A program made the position numbers and the translations under genes. Below are positions 1 to 5,847 of a DNA stretch of 16,612 nucleotides, piece by piece (positions within the stretch are counted from its first letter, which is position 1; each line of letters begins with the position of its first letter). The DNA lies in the NCBI GenBank assembly GCA_017517985.1, contig JAFWWX010000311.1:1-16612 (forward strand), given 5' to 3'. Below the pieces are notes generated by a model that did not search any database, was not told the origin of the DNA, and worked only from the letters and a program-made list of their open reading frames with translations. This DNA comes from Clostridia bacterium (GTDB lineage: Bacteria; Bacillota_A; Clostridia; Oscillospirales; CAG-382).

Positions 1-653
1 ATATCACCTATCTGAATCTGCGGTGCATTTATAAACTTGTCCTCATCAACAGTTATTTCAAGGTCACCACTTGAATATATATCGTCATCCCCCTGTATAA
101 CCTGTTTAGCAGACGAATTAAATGCTCGTATCCCACGAAAACGCTTTATAAGGGTTGCGCTTTCAACAAGCTTTTCACGCATCGGAAAGTTGTCAGAATA
201 AAATTTATCAAAGCTTTCGGTAAAGCTTCCGTTTGCAAGTGTCTCAATGGTAAATTCCGGTGCCGGTTCAAGTGTCCTCTTTTCATATTCGGAATATGTA
301 GGCTTATTTTTGCTTGTTATATGCAGTGTTACCATTACACACATAACTATTATAAACAATACGAAAACCGAGCAGTAAATAACATTTACTGTCTTTCTTG
401 CAAACATTTCTCTCTCAGCATCAGAATTAATTGTTATTCCAAGTTTTTCCGCAGTCTTATTTACGCATTTCGGAAAGGCCTCCGGAGTAACTGATATATT
501 TTTTTCTCTGCCGGCCCCCATGCTTGTTTCCGGCTGTTCAGATAATTTATACGACCGTGCTGTCACCGGAGTCTTCATTTTGCACTGGGAATTATGTAAT
601 GGGTCCATCGATGCATTTTCACGCTCAACAGAGTACCTGCTGTCATTATCCAT
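1..653 (-). CDS. DHHW/AlgX-like membrane-anchored protein, N-terminal part (C-terminus outside window)
   Basis: The reading frame is open from an ATG at 653 to the left edge, giving 217 complete codons. I see a hydrophilic N-terminal tail (residues 1-88), one transmembrane helix (about 90-112, VIYCSVFVLF onward), then an extracytoplasmic start containing YSEYEKRTLEPAPEF, an FTESFDKFYSDNFPMRE segment and QVIQGDDDIYSSG. That succession (an 'E.R.L...P' stretch, then 'F..D.FP.R..L', then a short G/D-rich strand) is characteristic of the DHHW/AlgX-like SGNH family, which is linked to cell-envelope polysaccharide O-acetylation or export. The catalytic part would lie in the missing C-terminus, so activity cannot be judged. 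The start is supported by a GGAG 11 nt upstream; the earlier ATGs at the same place run into a TAG. It lies 42 nt downstream of the DUF2344 gene on the same strand and is probably co-transcribed. The 88-residue tail before the membrane helix is longer than I expect for this family. Confidence 0.72.
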   Translation of the reverse strand, partial: MDNDSRYSVERENASMDPLHNSQCKMKTPVTARSYKLSEQPETSMGAGREKNISVTPEAFPKCVNKTAEKLGITINSDAEREMFARKTVNVIYCSVFVLFIIVMCVMVTLHITSKNKPTYSEYEKRTLEPAPEFTIETLANGSFTESFDKFYSDNFPMREKLVESATLIKRFRGIRAFNSSAKQVIQGDDDIYSSGDLEITVDEDKFINAPQIQIGD

Positions 654-695
654 AACTATGTCATCTCCATAACATTTATATTTGAGCCTACCCTT

Positions 696-1322
696 TTAGA
701 AAAGTATCTTATTTCTGATTATTCTGTAGGCATCATTTTCGGAAATAATTCCGGCATCCGTTACCGCACGCATTATTAGTTCGGGGTTAAGGTAGCTATC
801 CGCACGAGCATCAAGCACCGTAAAAATTACTGTCTGCTCGTCCTGTGCCTGTACTTTTATATCCTGTATCTGCCCCGAAATAAGCACCTGCTTTTCGCCG
901 CCTTTTGTTTTTTTCAGCACAGATATTTCACCTGCAAACAGCTTTTCAAGCTTTTCTGAAATTGACGACTTTGATATATAGATTGTATAGCTTGCACCGG
1001 TAATGTTGCGAAGCTTACCCTCCACCTTTTCCACATTTTTTATTTCAATATGCTCCGGCATCTGCATTTTTAGAATATCTCTGAATTTTTCCGCTGTCAG
1101 ATTCTCATCGGCAACACCAATATCAACTATTTCATTCTCCCCCTCCATTCCAACAGAAAGCGGAAGCGCAAATACTATTTTCGGATGAGGATTGAAGCCC
1201 TCGGAAAATTTCAGCTTCACACCCGCTCTGTTCAATGCGCGGATGAAAGCGTGATTTAAGTCAAGATGAGATATATATACCAGCACATTATCCTTTGAAA
1301 AAGTAACTCTAAAATTCGGCAT
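696..1322 (-). CDS. TIGR03936/DUF2344 radical-SAM-linked protein
   Basis: This is a 208-residue protein of the DUF2344 (TIGR03936) family, which is usually encoded next to, or fused to, a radical SAM protein of the TIGR03960 type. The precise reaction is not known to me. Diagnostic segments are an N-terminal FRVTFSK strand, YISHLDLNHAFIRALNRAG, and FSEGFNPHPKIVFALPLSVGMEG, which together are the conserved signature of the family. The C-terminal half is less conserved and ends in RIIRNKILF. I prefer the ATG at 1322: the GGAAAGGA ribosome site directly touches the ATG at 1334, leaving no spacing, and family members normally begin 2-4 residues before the RV.FSK strand. The 1334 start would add four residues. 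No radical SAM gene lies next to it: upstream is an intergenic region shared with divergent pncB, and downstream is the DHHW-like gene. The family call is firm; the function is not. Confidence 0.9.
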   Translation of the reverse strand: MPNFRVTFSKDNVLVYISHLDLNHAFIRALNRAGVKLKFSEGFNPHPKIVFALPLSVGMEGENEIVDIGVADENLTAEKFRDILKMQMPEHIEIKNVEKVEGKLRNITGASYTIYISKSSISEKLEKLFAGEISVLKKTKGGEKQVLISGQIQDIKVQAQDEQTVIFTVLDARADSYLNPELIMRAVTDAGIISENDAYRIIRNKILF

Positions 1323-1360
1323 ATCTTTAACCATTCCTTTCCGGATAAATACATTTAGTC

Positions 1361-1366
1361 ATTATA
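1361..1366 (-). promoter_or_regulatory. Candidate -10 box for the DUF2344/DHHW operon
   Basis: On the minus strand the sequence reads TATAAT, a perfect -10 hexamer, about 40 nt upstream of the ATG at 1322. No good -35 hexamer is found at 16-18 nt spacing (best is TTTCAA at 16 nt), so this is a weak or activator-dependent candidate. It is offered only because the -10 match is exact and the distance is suitable. Confidence 0.35.
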
Positions 1367-1492
1367 TATTTTACCATATCATTTGAAATAAATAATTACT
1401 AACCTTTAAACGAATAACAAATTCCGACAATTGACACTACTTATACAAATAGCTTTTTCTACTTGTCTTTTGTGTTATTTTTCAAACAATTC

Positions 1493-1521
1493 TTGACAAC
1501 AGTCACCAAAAGTATTAAAAT
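1493..1521 (+). promoter_or_regulatory. Sigma-A promoter of pncB
   Basis: TTGACA at 1493-1498 and TAAAAT at 1516-1521 are separated by 17 nt: a perfect -35 and a 5/6 -10. Transcription would start near 1528, about 28 nt before the preferred pncB start codon. I see no NrtR- or NiaR-type operator that I could name in the short leader. Confidence 0.8.
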
Positions 1522-1555
1522 GTCAGTATAAACTTGATAAAGAAAGGCAATGAAA

Positions 1556-3001
1556 ATGACTCCTTATAATTACACTCTGCTATGTGATTTTTATGAACTT
1601 ACAATGGCAAACGGTTATTTCCTCTCCGGCAAAGGCGATGAAATTGTTTATTTTGATGTTTTTTTCAGAAGAATCCCCGACGGTGGAGGCTTTGCAATTG
1701 CCGCAGGCCTTGACCAGATAATTGATTACATAGAAAACCTGAAGTTTACCGATGAGGACATAGAGTTTCTGCGTTCAAAGAACATATTCGGCGAGGACTT
1801 TCTCCAATATCTCAAAGCCTTCAAATTTACAGGCGATATTTTTGCAGTACCCGAAGGTACGCCCATATTCCCCAACGAGCCTGTTCTAACGGTAAGAGCA
1901 CCTGCTATCCAAGCGCAGTTCATTGAAACCTATGTACTTCTTTGCATAAATCACCAGTCCCTTATTGCGACAAAGGCAAACAGAATTGTCAGAGCTGCAC
2001 AGGGTAGAGCCGTCGCGGAATTTGGTTCAAGACGTGCTCAGGGGGCAGACGGTGCTATGCTTGGTGCAAGGGCAGCATATATCGGTGGCTGTGGCTCTAC
2101 AGCCTGCACAATATCCGACAGAGAGTTCGGTGTTCCCTCCTCCGGAACTATGGCGCACTCCTGGGTTCAGATGTTTGACAATGAATATGACGCCTTCAGG
2201 ACCTACTGCGAAATATATCCCAACAATGCAACACTTCTTATTGACACATATGATGTTTTAGGTAGCGGTGTTCCTAATGCCATAAGGGCATTTAAGGAGG
2301 TACTTATCCCAAAGGGTATAAAATCTTTCGGTGTACGACTTGACTCCGGCGACATCACATATCTTACAAAGAAAATCAGAAAGATGCTTGACGAAGCTGG
2401 TCTTGTCCAGTGCAAAATTATTGTATCAAACTCCCTTGATGAAATTATTATACGTGATATTATCCATCAGGGCGCAAAGGTTGATGCCTTTGGCGTAGGT
2501 GAAAGACTTATCACAGCCAAAAGCGACCCTGTTTTCGGAGGAGTCTACAAGCTTGTTGCAAAAGAAAAAGATGATGGTACAATTCAGCCGAAAATAAAAA
2601 TTTCGGAAAATGCAATAAAGATTACAAATCCTCATTTCAAAAAGCTTTACAGAATATATGACAAAACAAGCAACGAAGCAGTAGCGGATATGCTATGTGT
2701 ACATGACGAGATAATTGACGACACAAAGCCCTTGGAAATCTTTGACCCGGACAACACCTGGAAGAAAAAGACGCTTACAAACTTCTATGCAAAGGAAATG
2801 CTTGTTCAGATATTCAAGGACGGCAAATGCGTATATAACCGCCCCTCTCTTGATGAAATTAGAGACTACTGCCGTGACAGAGTGGCATTCCTCTGGGATG
2901 AGGTTAAGAGATTTGAAAATCCCCACAAGTACTATGTGGACCTCTCCGCAAAGCTCTGGGATATAAAGATGAAGCTTCTTTCCGAAAAGCGCGGAAAATA
3001 A
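1556..3001 (+). CDS. pncB: Nicotinate phosphoribosyltransferase
   Basis: This 481-residue cytoplasmic enzyme converts nicotinate and PRPP to nicotinate mononucleotide, with ATP hydrolysis, in the Preiss-Handler NAD salvage pathway. The N-terminus YNYTLLCDFYELTMANGYF is the typical start of the family. FFRRIPDGGGFAIAAGL, the EFGSRRAQGADGAM segment and SGTMAHSW (about 197-204) are also characteristic. H201 in the last motif corresponds to the histidine that is phosphorylated in the family. The VRLDSGDI and IIVSNSLDE segments belong to the C-terminal half of the PRTase barrel. Length is normal for the Firmicutes-type enzyme. I chose the ATG at 1556 rather than 1550 because the AGAAAGG site is 8 nt from the former and only 2 nt from the latter; the longer form would add M-K. 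The gene is monocistronic, with a consensus promoter in front and a strong terminator behind. Confidence 0.96.
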   Translation: MTPYNYTLLCDFYELTMANGYFLSGKGDEIVYFDVFFRRIPDGGGFAIAAGLDQIIDYIENLKFTDEDIEFLRSKNIFGEDFLQYLKAFKFTGDIFAVPEGTPIFPNEPVLTVRAPAIQAQFIETYVLLCINHQSLIATKANRIVRAAQGRAVAEFGSRRAQGADGAMLGARAAYIGGCGSTACTISDREFGVPSSGTMAHSWVQMFDNEYDAFRTYCEIYPNNATLLIDTYDVLGSGVPNAIRAFKEVLIPKGIKSFGVRLDSGDITYLTKKIRKMLDEAGLVQCKIIVSNSLDEIIIRDIIHQGAKVDAFGVGERLITAKSDPVFGGVYKLVAKEKDDGTIQPKIKISENAIKITNPHFKKLYRIYDKTSNEAVADMLCVHDEIIDDTKPLEIFDPDNTWKKKTLTNFYAKEMLVQIFKDGKCVYNRPSLDEIRDYCRDRVAFLWDEVKRFENPHKYYVDLSAKLWDIKMKLLSEKRGK

Positions 3002-3024
3002 GCCGTATCTGCCAATATAACGAA

Positions 3025-3067
3025 TATGCACAAGCCCGTAAATAAACGGGCTTGTGCATAATTTTTT
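3025..3067 (+). terminator. Rho-independent terminator after pncB
   Basis: A perfect 15-bp stem is formed by 3025-3039 and 3046-3060 around the 6-nt loop AAATAA, and it is followed by A plus six T (3062-3067). It begins 24 nt after the pncB stop codon. The reverse strand has no clear U-tract, so it mainly acts on the plus strand. Confidence 0.95.
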
Positions 3068-3188
3068 GTTTATGGAGTTTTTGGGCTTTGCGTGTTTTGT
3101 AAATAAATGCTATTTTAATAAAAAGTTTATACAGAGTATTTTCATTTACCTCTTTTTATATTTAGTATAGCATATTGCTTTAGTCATT

Positions 3189-3341
3189 TTATCTGTTCTG
3201 TCCACTTCTAAAATAACCACAGTTTTTAGGTGACGTTGCCGAAACAGACCTTCCATTTGTAGGGCATCCCGGACATCCGCAATATTTAACACCGCCTTTT
3301 GTGTACATAAAAGCGCAAGCTGCACAATATACAGTTGCCAT
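3189..3341 (-). CDS. Small cysteine-rich protein (50 aa), unrecognised family
   Basis: This short reading frame encodes 50 residues starting MATVYCAACAFMYTKGG and ending GYFRSGQNR. It has six cysteines at positions 6, 9, 21, 23, 26 and 41, arranged as CxxC-(11)-CxCxxC-(14)-C, with the central part reading CGCPGCP. The pattern suggests a small metal-binding knuckle, probably zinc, but no histidine is present and the family is unknown to me. The start is unusually convincing: AAGGAGGTGA, fully complementary to the 16S 3' end, lies just upstream, with GGAGG 7 nt from the ATG. A longer frame from a GTG at 3349 to 3146 overlaps this ribosome site in another frame and codes for no recognisable protein. 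There is no signal peptide or membrane helix, so it is probably cytoplasmic. It lies 70 nt downstream of the 134-residue membrane-protein gene on the same strand and may be the last gene of the XRE-controlled module. Confidence 0.75.
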   Translation of the reverse strand: MATVYCAACAFMYTKGGVKYCGCPGCPTNGRSVSATSPKNCGYFRSGQNR

Positions 3342-3411
3342 ATGCTCACCTCCTTTTTTGTTGCATAAAAATCACTATGTAAAGTTCCATTGAAATATTA
3401 TGTAGTAATAA

Positions 3412-3816
3412 TTAAATGATTTTGTTTAAACCAACAAATCTTTTTGCCATAAATTTGTCTTTTGCACACATTCCGGTTACAAGCACAGGTACAATGAATA
3501 ATCCCATAGCACAGTATACAAATATCATTATACCACCATTTGCTTTTTTCCCTCTGCTTTTAACAACACTAAGTGTGTTATTTATAAAGTTTATAAACCC
3601 CGCAATAATTCCAAGAATCAATGCTGCCGAAACAACAACACCCATCACATCTGCAGAATCTTTAATTGCCGAAATTGCCAAAAAAGCAGCACAAACCACC
3701 CAAATGATAAGCCATATGTTTCTTCTTTTTTTTACTGCCTTTGTTGCAGCAAAAATCTGCTCGTCAGAAGCAGTTGCCGCCCACTCGTTTAATGCAATAT
3801 ATTCTTTTTTTGCCAT
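3412..3816 (-). CDS. Small membrane protein (134 aa), unrecognised family
   Basis: The protein has a hydrophilic, charged N-terminus (MAKKEYIALNEWAATASDEQ, then a KKRRN patch) and about three hydrophobic segments. These lie at about 34-52 (IWLIIWVVCAAFLAISA), 57-82 (ADVMGVVVSAALILGIIAGF and following residues) and 95-115 (IMIFVYCAMGLFIVPVLVTG). It ends with a basic tail. The positive charges before the first helix suggest that the N-terminus is cytoplasmic. The ribosome site AAGGAAGG is about 10 nt upstream of the ATG. I recognise no family or catalytic motif. It lies 45 nt downstream of the TPR/coiled-coil gene and 70 nt upstream of the cysteine-rich gene, all on one strand with no obvious internal promoter or terminator, so one transcript is likely. 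A holin, transporter subunit or effector role is possible but unsupported. Confidence 0.75.
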   Translation of the reverse strand: MAKKEYIALNEWAATASDEQIFAATKAVKKRRNIWLIIWVVCAAFLAISAIKDSADVMGVVVSAALILGIIAGFINFINNTLSVVKSRGKKANGGIMIFVYCAMGLFIVPVLVTGMCAKDKFMAKRFVGLNKII

Positions 3817-3861
3817 AGTACATTTACCTTCCTTAGTATTTTATTATTACATAGTGATTTC

Positions 3862-4815
3862 TTACTGATTATTACTTTTGAAAAGACTTTCGTATTTTGC
3901 AATTACTTTACTGTTTATAACACCTATCTCGTGGTCACGGTTATATACATATCGTCCAATCTCTTTTTGCAAAGATGTAATTCTTGCGTCAATTTCCTTT
4001 TTCTGAGAAAAACTAAAAAAACCAAGATTACTTTTCTTTGCCTGTAGTGATTCTATTTCATTGTTTAATTTTTCGAGTTTACCATCAACCGCGGTGTTCA
4101 AAAGTTCGACATGCCATTTCCAACGAGTTATTCTTTGCTTGGCTAAATCGTAATCGCTATCAAGTTTTTCAAGAGTTCTTTCATTCGGGTCTCCTTTTAT
4201 TTTAATTTCATATATCTCGTTAAATTTATCTTCGTAGTCATAAAACGCATACCTTCCGCTAATATCTCTGTATTCCTCTATAAATCCTAGAGCATATTTG
4301 AATATTTCTTCAGGACATCTGTCGATGTGCTTAATTTTTGTAAATATTGCTAGGTCCCACAGAGTTTCAAGTGCATCCTCAAACGGAACAGCTAGTTCAC
4401 AAATAATACAGTTGATTTCATCATTCAGATCTTGCTCATCAGCACTGTTTGCAAGTTCGATCTTCTTATCATTTATTTCTTCAATCAACTCGCGCAGCAT
4501 AAACAACATATAATCAGGATATTCTTTACAGCAAAATTTGCAAATTTCATAGTATTCATCAGTCTCACCATTCTCGAACCCTACATCAATGCATATCGAA
4601 AGATCGTCCATAATATCCTGCTCATAAAGAAAATCGTCTTCGAGAATTGCATACCATGCATGTGAAAATGCCCTGTACATATAGGCAAGTGCATCATAAG
4701 GGCTTATTTCCCACGCCTCATTTGCTATGTTAAAAGCTTTTGCGTAATTTCTATTTCTATATTCGCTTGATGCAATTTCCAACATTTCTTTTACTTTTTT
4801 ATCTCTTTCACTCAA
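3862..4815 (-). CDS. TPR-like and coiled-coil protein (317 aa), unknown function
   Basis: The N-terminal 60 residues form a TPR-like helical pair: ASSEYRNRNYAKAFNIANEA followed by WEISPYDALAYMYRAFSHA, which has the small/large residue spacing of a TPR. The middle (about 65-215) is acidic and probably helical, with C93 and C94 side by side. The C-terminus (about 245-315) has heptad-like stretches, KLEKLNNEIESLQAKKSN and KKEIDARITSLQKEIG, joined by the turn LGFFSFSQ. This is a helical-hairpin pattern that recurs in uncharacterised Firmicutes proteins. There is no signal peptide or membrane helix. The start codon is TTG at 4815, with AAAAGGGG 8 nt upstream; no ATG or GTG nearby has such a site. 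A perfect consensus promoter at 4882-4910 drives it, overlapped by repeated half-sites that the divergent XRE protein probably binds. TPRs usually mediate protein or peptide binding; the partner is unknown. Confidence 0.8.
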   Translation of the reverse strand: MSERDKKVKEMLEIASSEYRNRNYAKAFNIANEAWEISPYDALAYMYRAFSHAWYAILEDDFLYEQDIMDDLSICIDVGFENGETDEYYEICKFCCKEYPDYMLFMLRELIEEINDKKIELANSADEQDLNDEINCIICELAVPFEDALETLWDLAIFTKIKHIDRCPEEIFKYALGFIEEYRDISGRYAFYDYEDKFNEIYEIKIKGDPNERTLEKLDSDYDLAKQRITRWKWHVELLNTAVDGKLEKLNNEIESLQAKKSNLGFFSFSQKKEIDARITSLQKEIGRYVYNRDHEIGVINSKVIAKYESLFKSNNQ

Positions 4816-4855
4816 AATAATCGCCCCTTTTCTTTCGTAAAATACTTCCTCGTTT

Positions 4856-4880
4856 AAATTATCCCGAACTGGGATAATTT
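4856..4880. promoter_or_regulatory. Inverted-repeat operator (likely XRE-repressor site)
   Basis: Two 10-nt arms, AAATTATCCC (4856-4865) and GGGATAATTT (4871-4880), form a perfect inverted repeat around the 5-nt spacer GAACT. The repeat covers the expected +1 of the minus-strand promoter. A third half-site, GGGATAAT, lies at 4895-4902, inside that promoter's spacer. The site sits between the XRE gene and the TPR gene, and occlusion of the promoter by the XRE protein is the simplest reading. Confidence 0.7.
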
Positions 4881-4881
4881 T

Positions 4882-4910
4882 ATTATACCATTGTGGGATA
4901 ATATTGTCAA
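4882..4910 (-). promoter_or_regulatory. Consensus sigma-A promoter of the minus-strand module
   Basis: Read on the minus strand, TTGACA (4905-4910) and TATAAT (4882-4887) are both perfect and are separated by exactly 17 nt. The start point would be near 4875, inside the inverted-repeat operator, with a leader of about 60 nt to the TTG start at 4815. A promoter this strong normally needs repression, which agrees with the operator half-sites in and after it. Confidence 0.88.
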
Positions 4911-4921
4911 GGGGGGATTTT

Positions 4922-5125
4922 ATGCGACTTAAAGAATTGAGAAAGGAACGGGGAATTTCTCAGGTAAAATTGGCAATTGATTTATATACCAATCAAAATA
5001 CAATAAGCAGGTATGAAACCGGTGAAAGAGAACCGGGGATAGCAGAACTTATACAGATAGCGAATTATTTTAATGTATCTATTGATTATCTGGTCGGGAG
5101 AAGTAACAAACGAAATTTAGATTAA
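4922..5125 (+). CDS. XRE-family HTH transcriptional regulator (67 aa)
   Basis: This is a single HTH_3/Cro-CI DNA-binding domain with almost nothing else. The helix-turn-helix is at about residues 12-34, with ISQVKLAIDL, then TNQNTISRYETG, then EREPGIAELIQIANYFNVSIDYLVG, a textbook XRE sequence. The ATG at 4922 has the ribosome site AAGGGGGG 5 nt upstream; a frame-matched TTG at 4904 lies upstream of that site and is unlikely. The protein has no sensory domain, so it probably dimerises through the HTH domain and responds to partner proteins or simply to its own level. It is divergent from the three-gene minus-strand unit and shares a 106-bp control region with it. It probably represses that unit and possibly itself. 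No good plus-strand promoter is visible to me, so its own expression may be weak. Confidence 0.93.
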   Translation: MRLKELRKERGISQVKLAIDLYTNQNTISRYETGEREPGIAELIQIANYFNVSIDYLVGRSNKRNLD

Positions 5126-5261
5126 TTAAACCATTTTATTTCAGACTTTTGCCATTTGGTGATTTAATTTCAATTCCGCCTCCCACACTACAGATACATT
5201 TCACATTTCGAATCAATATTTCTCGTGTAAAGCACATTTTACAAAGCCGTAAGGATTTATA

Positions 5262-5308
5262 CCAAAAAAGCAAAAGAGGTACCAAAGGTACCTCTTTTGC
5301 TTTTTTGG
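5262..5308 (-). terminator. Terminator hairpin directly after tRNA-Leu
   Basis: A perfect 22-bp inverted repeat is formed by 5262-5283 and 5287-5308 around AAA. The core is GCAAAAGAGGTACC paired with GGTACCTCTTTTGC, flanked by A6 and T6. On the minus strand it ends in a U-tract of six, right after the tRNA. Because the flanks are A6/T6 it could also work on the plus strand. The outermost pairs use the tRNA's own CCA (5306-5308). Confidence 0.9.
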
Positions 5309-5389
5309 TGCGGGCGAAGGGACTTGAACCCCCACATCGTAGATACCAGATTCTAAGTCTGGCGCGTCTGCCAATTCCGCCACGCCCGC
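5306..5389 (-). tRNA. tRNA-Leu(UAG)
   Basis: This is an 84-nt class II tRNA on the minus strand. The acceptor stem is GCGGGCG with CGCCCGC, followed by discriminator A and an encoded CCA (5306-5308). The D-arm contains the AATTGGCAGAC segment. The anticodon stem CCAGA/TCTGG encloses loop CTTAGAA, giving anticodon TAG, which reads CUA leucine codons. A long variable arm follows, then the T-arm GGGGG-TTCAAGT-CCCTT, which uses G-U pairs at its base. The gene has its own promoter and terminator and stands alone between the XRE module and the small 72-residue protein gene. Confidence 0.97.
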
Positions 5390-5418
5390 ATATTGCACTG
5401 TCCTTTAACAGCCTTGTT

Positions 5419-5447
5419 ATTATATCACCTTTGCCAATAAAAGTCAA
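5419..5447 (-). promoter_or_regulatory. Promoter of tRNA-Leu
   Basis: On the minus strand TTGACT (5442-5447) and TATAAT (5419-5424) are separated by 17 nt. Transcription would start near 5412, giving a 5' leader of about 23 nt to be removed by RNase P. Confidence 0.87.
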
Positions 5448-5481
5448 TACCAAATTTCAAAAAGATATATAAAAACAAAAC

Positions 5482-5500
5482 TGACCGCGCAAGGCGGTCA
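5482..5500 (-). terminator. Terminator of the 72-residue protein gene
   Basis: TGACCGC (5482-5488) and GCGGTCA (5494-5500) pair around the loop GCAAG. On the minus strand a U-rich stretch (GTTTTGTTTTTAT) follows, and on the plus strand TTTTT follows. It sits 4 nt after the stop codon of the minus-strand gene and separates it from the tRNA promoter. Confidence 0.8.
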
Positions 5501-5504
5501 TTTT

Positions 5505-5723
5505 TCATAAATCATCTGCGTCTTGAACAGGCACTTCGTATCTGTCTGCCGGCTGACCTGTGTAGCTACCAAGGACATCGGTAAATACAGGACCGCCGTA
5601 TATTGATTCCGGATGTTCCTTCGCATATTTCTTTTCTTCTTCCGAAACGCTTCCGCCCGGCTGTACTTCGGGTATTTTTCTGTACGGAACTTCTATCTGT
5701 ACCTGCTTCTTTTTCTTATCCAT
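5505..5723 (-). CDS. Small hydrophilic protein (72 aa), unrecognised family
   Basis: The protein begins MDKKKKQVQIEVPYRKIP and continues with EVQPGGSVSEEEKKYAKEHPESIYGGPVFTDV and a C-terminus ending in PVQDADDL. It is highly charged, rich in proline and glycine, and lacks cysteines, signal peptide and membrane helices. It looks largely extended, with one possible short helix (SEEEKKYAKEH). I recognise no family. The ribosome site AAGGA is 10 nt from the ATG at 5723; a GTG at 5726 in the same frame has a 7-nt spacing and would add one residue. It lies downstream of the ABC transporter operon but is separated from it by a terminator, so it is probably transcribed alone or by read-through. A hairpin terminator follows its stop codon closely, which supports it being a real gene. 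Confidence 0.65.
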   Translation of the reverse strand: MDKKKKQVQIEVPYRKIPEVQPGGSVSEEEKKYAKEHPESIYGGPVFTDVLGSYTGQPADRYEVPVQDADDL

Positions 5724-5740
5724 CACACATCATTCCTTAA

Positions 5741-5776
5741 AATAAAATATACTGCCGGCATTTACACCGACAGTAT
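5741..5776 (-). terminator. Terminator of the amino-acid ABC transporter operon
   Basis: Arms 5749-5758 and 5767-5776 (ATACTGCCGG on one side) pair around an 8-nt loop. On the minus strand the one non-Watson-Crick position is a G-U wobble, while on the plus strand it is a C-A mismatch, so the structure favours minus-strand transcripts. ATTTTATTTT follows on the minus strand. It lies about 70 nt after the stop codon of the ATPase gene. Confidence 0.75.
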
Positions 5777-5847
5777 TATTTTTTGTGTTTTTTTGTTTTA
5801 TATTCCGGAAGTTATTTCATAATTTAAAAAGATTTTCTCTGGAATTT

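Noticed and set aside
3146..3349. 67-residue minus-strand frame starting at a GTG and overlapping the cysteine-rich gene
   Set aside because: Its start lies inside the ribosome site of the ATG at 3341, and its protein has no recognisable features; the 50-residue frame with six patterned cysteines is far more convincing.
5126..5261. Possible 22-residue minus-strand peptide containing GIEIKSPNGKSLK, and the otherwise empty gap beyond the XRE gene
   Set aside because: It is too short, has no supporting ribosome site, and nothing else in this stretch could be identified.
3068..5389. Genomic island integrated at tRNA-Leu
   Set aside because: No integrase, no phage or conjugation gene, and no second copy of the tRNA 3' end was found near 3068-3190; position next to a tRNA alone is not enough.
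5136..5472. Several frames on both strands running through the tRNA-Leu gene and its terminator
   Set aside because: They consist mainly of translated tRNA and hairpin sequence and have no ribosome site; the tRNA explains the region.
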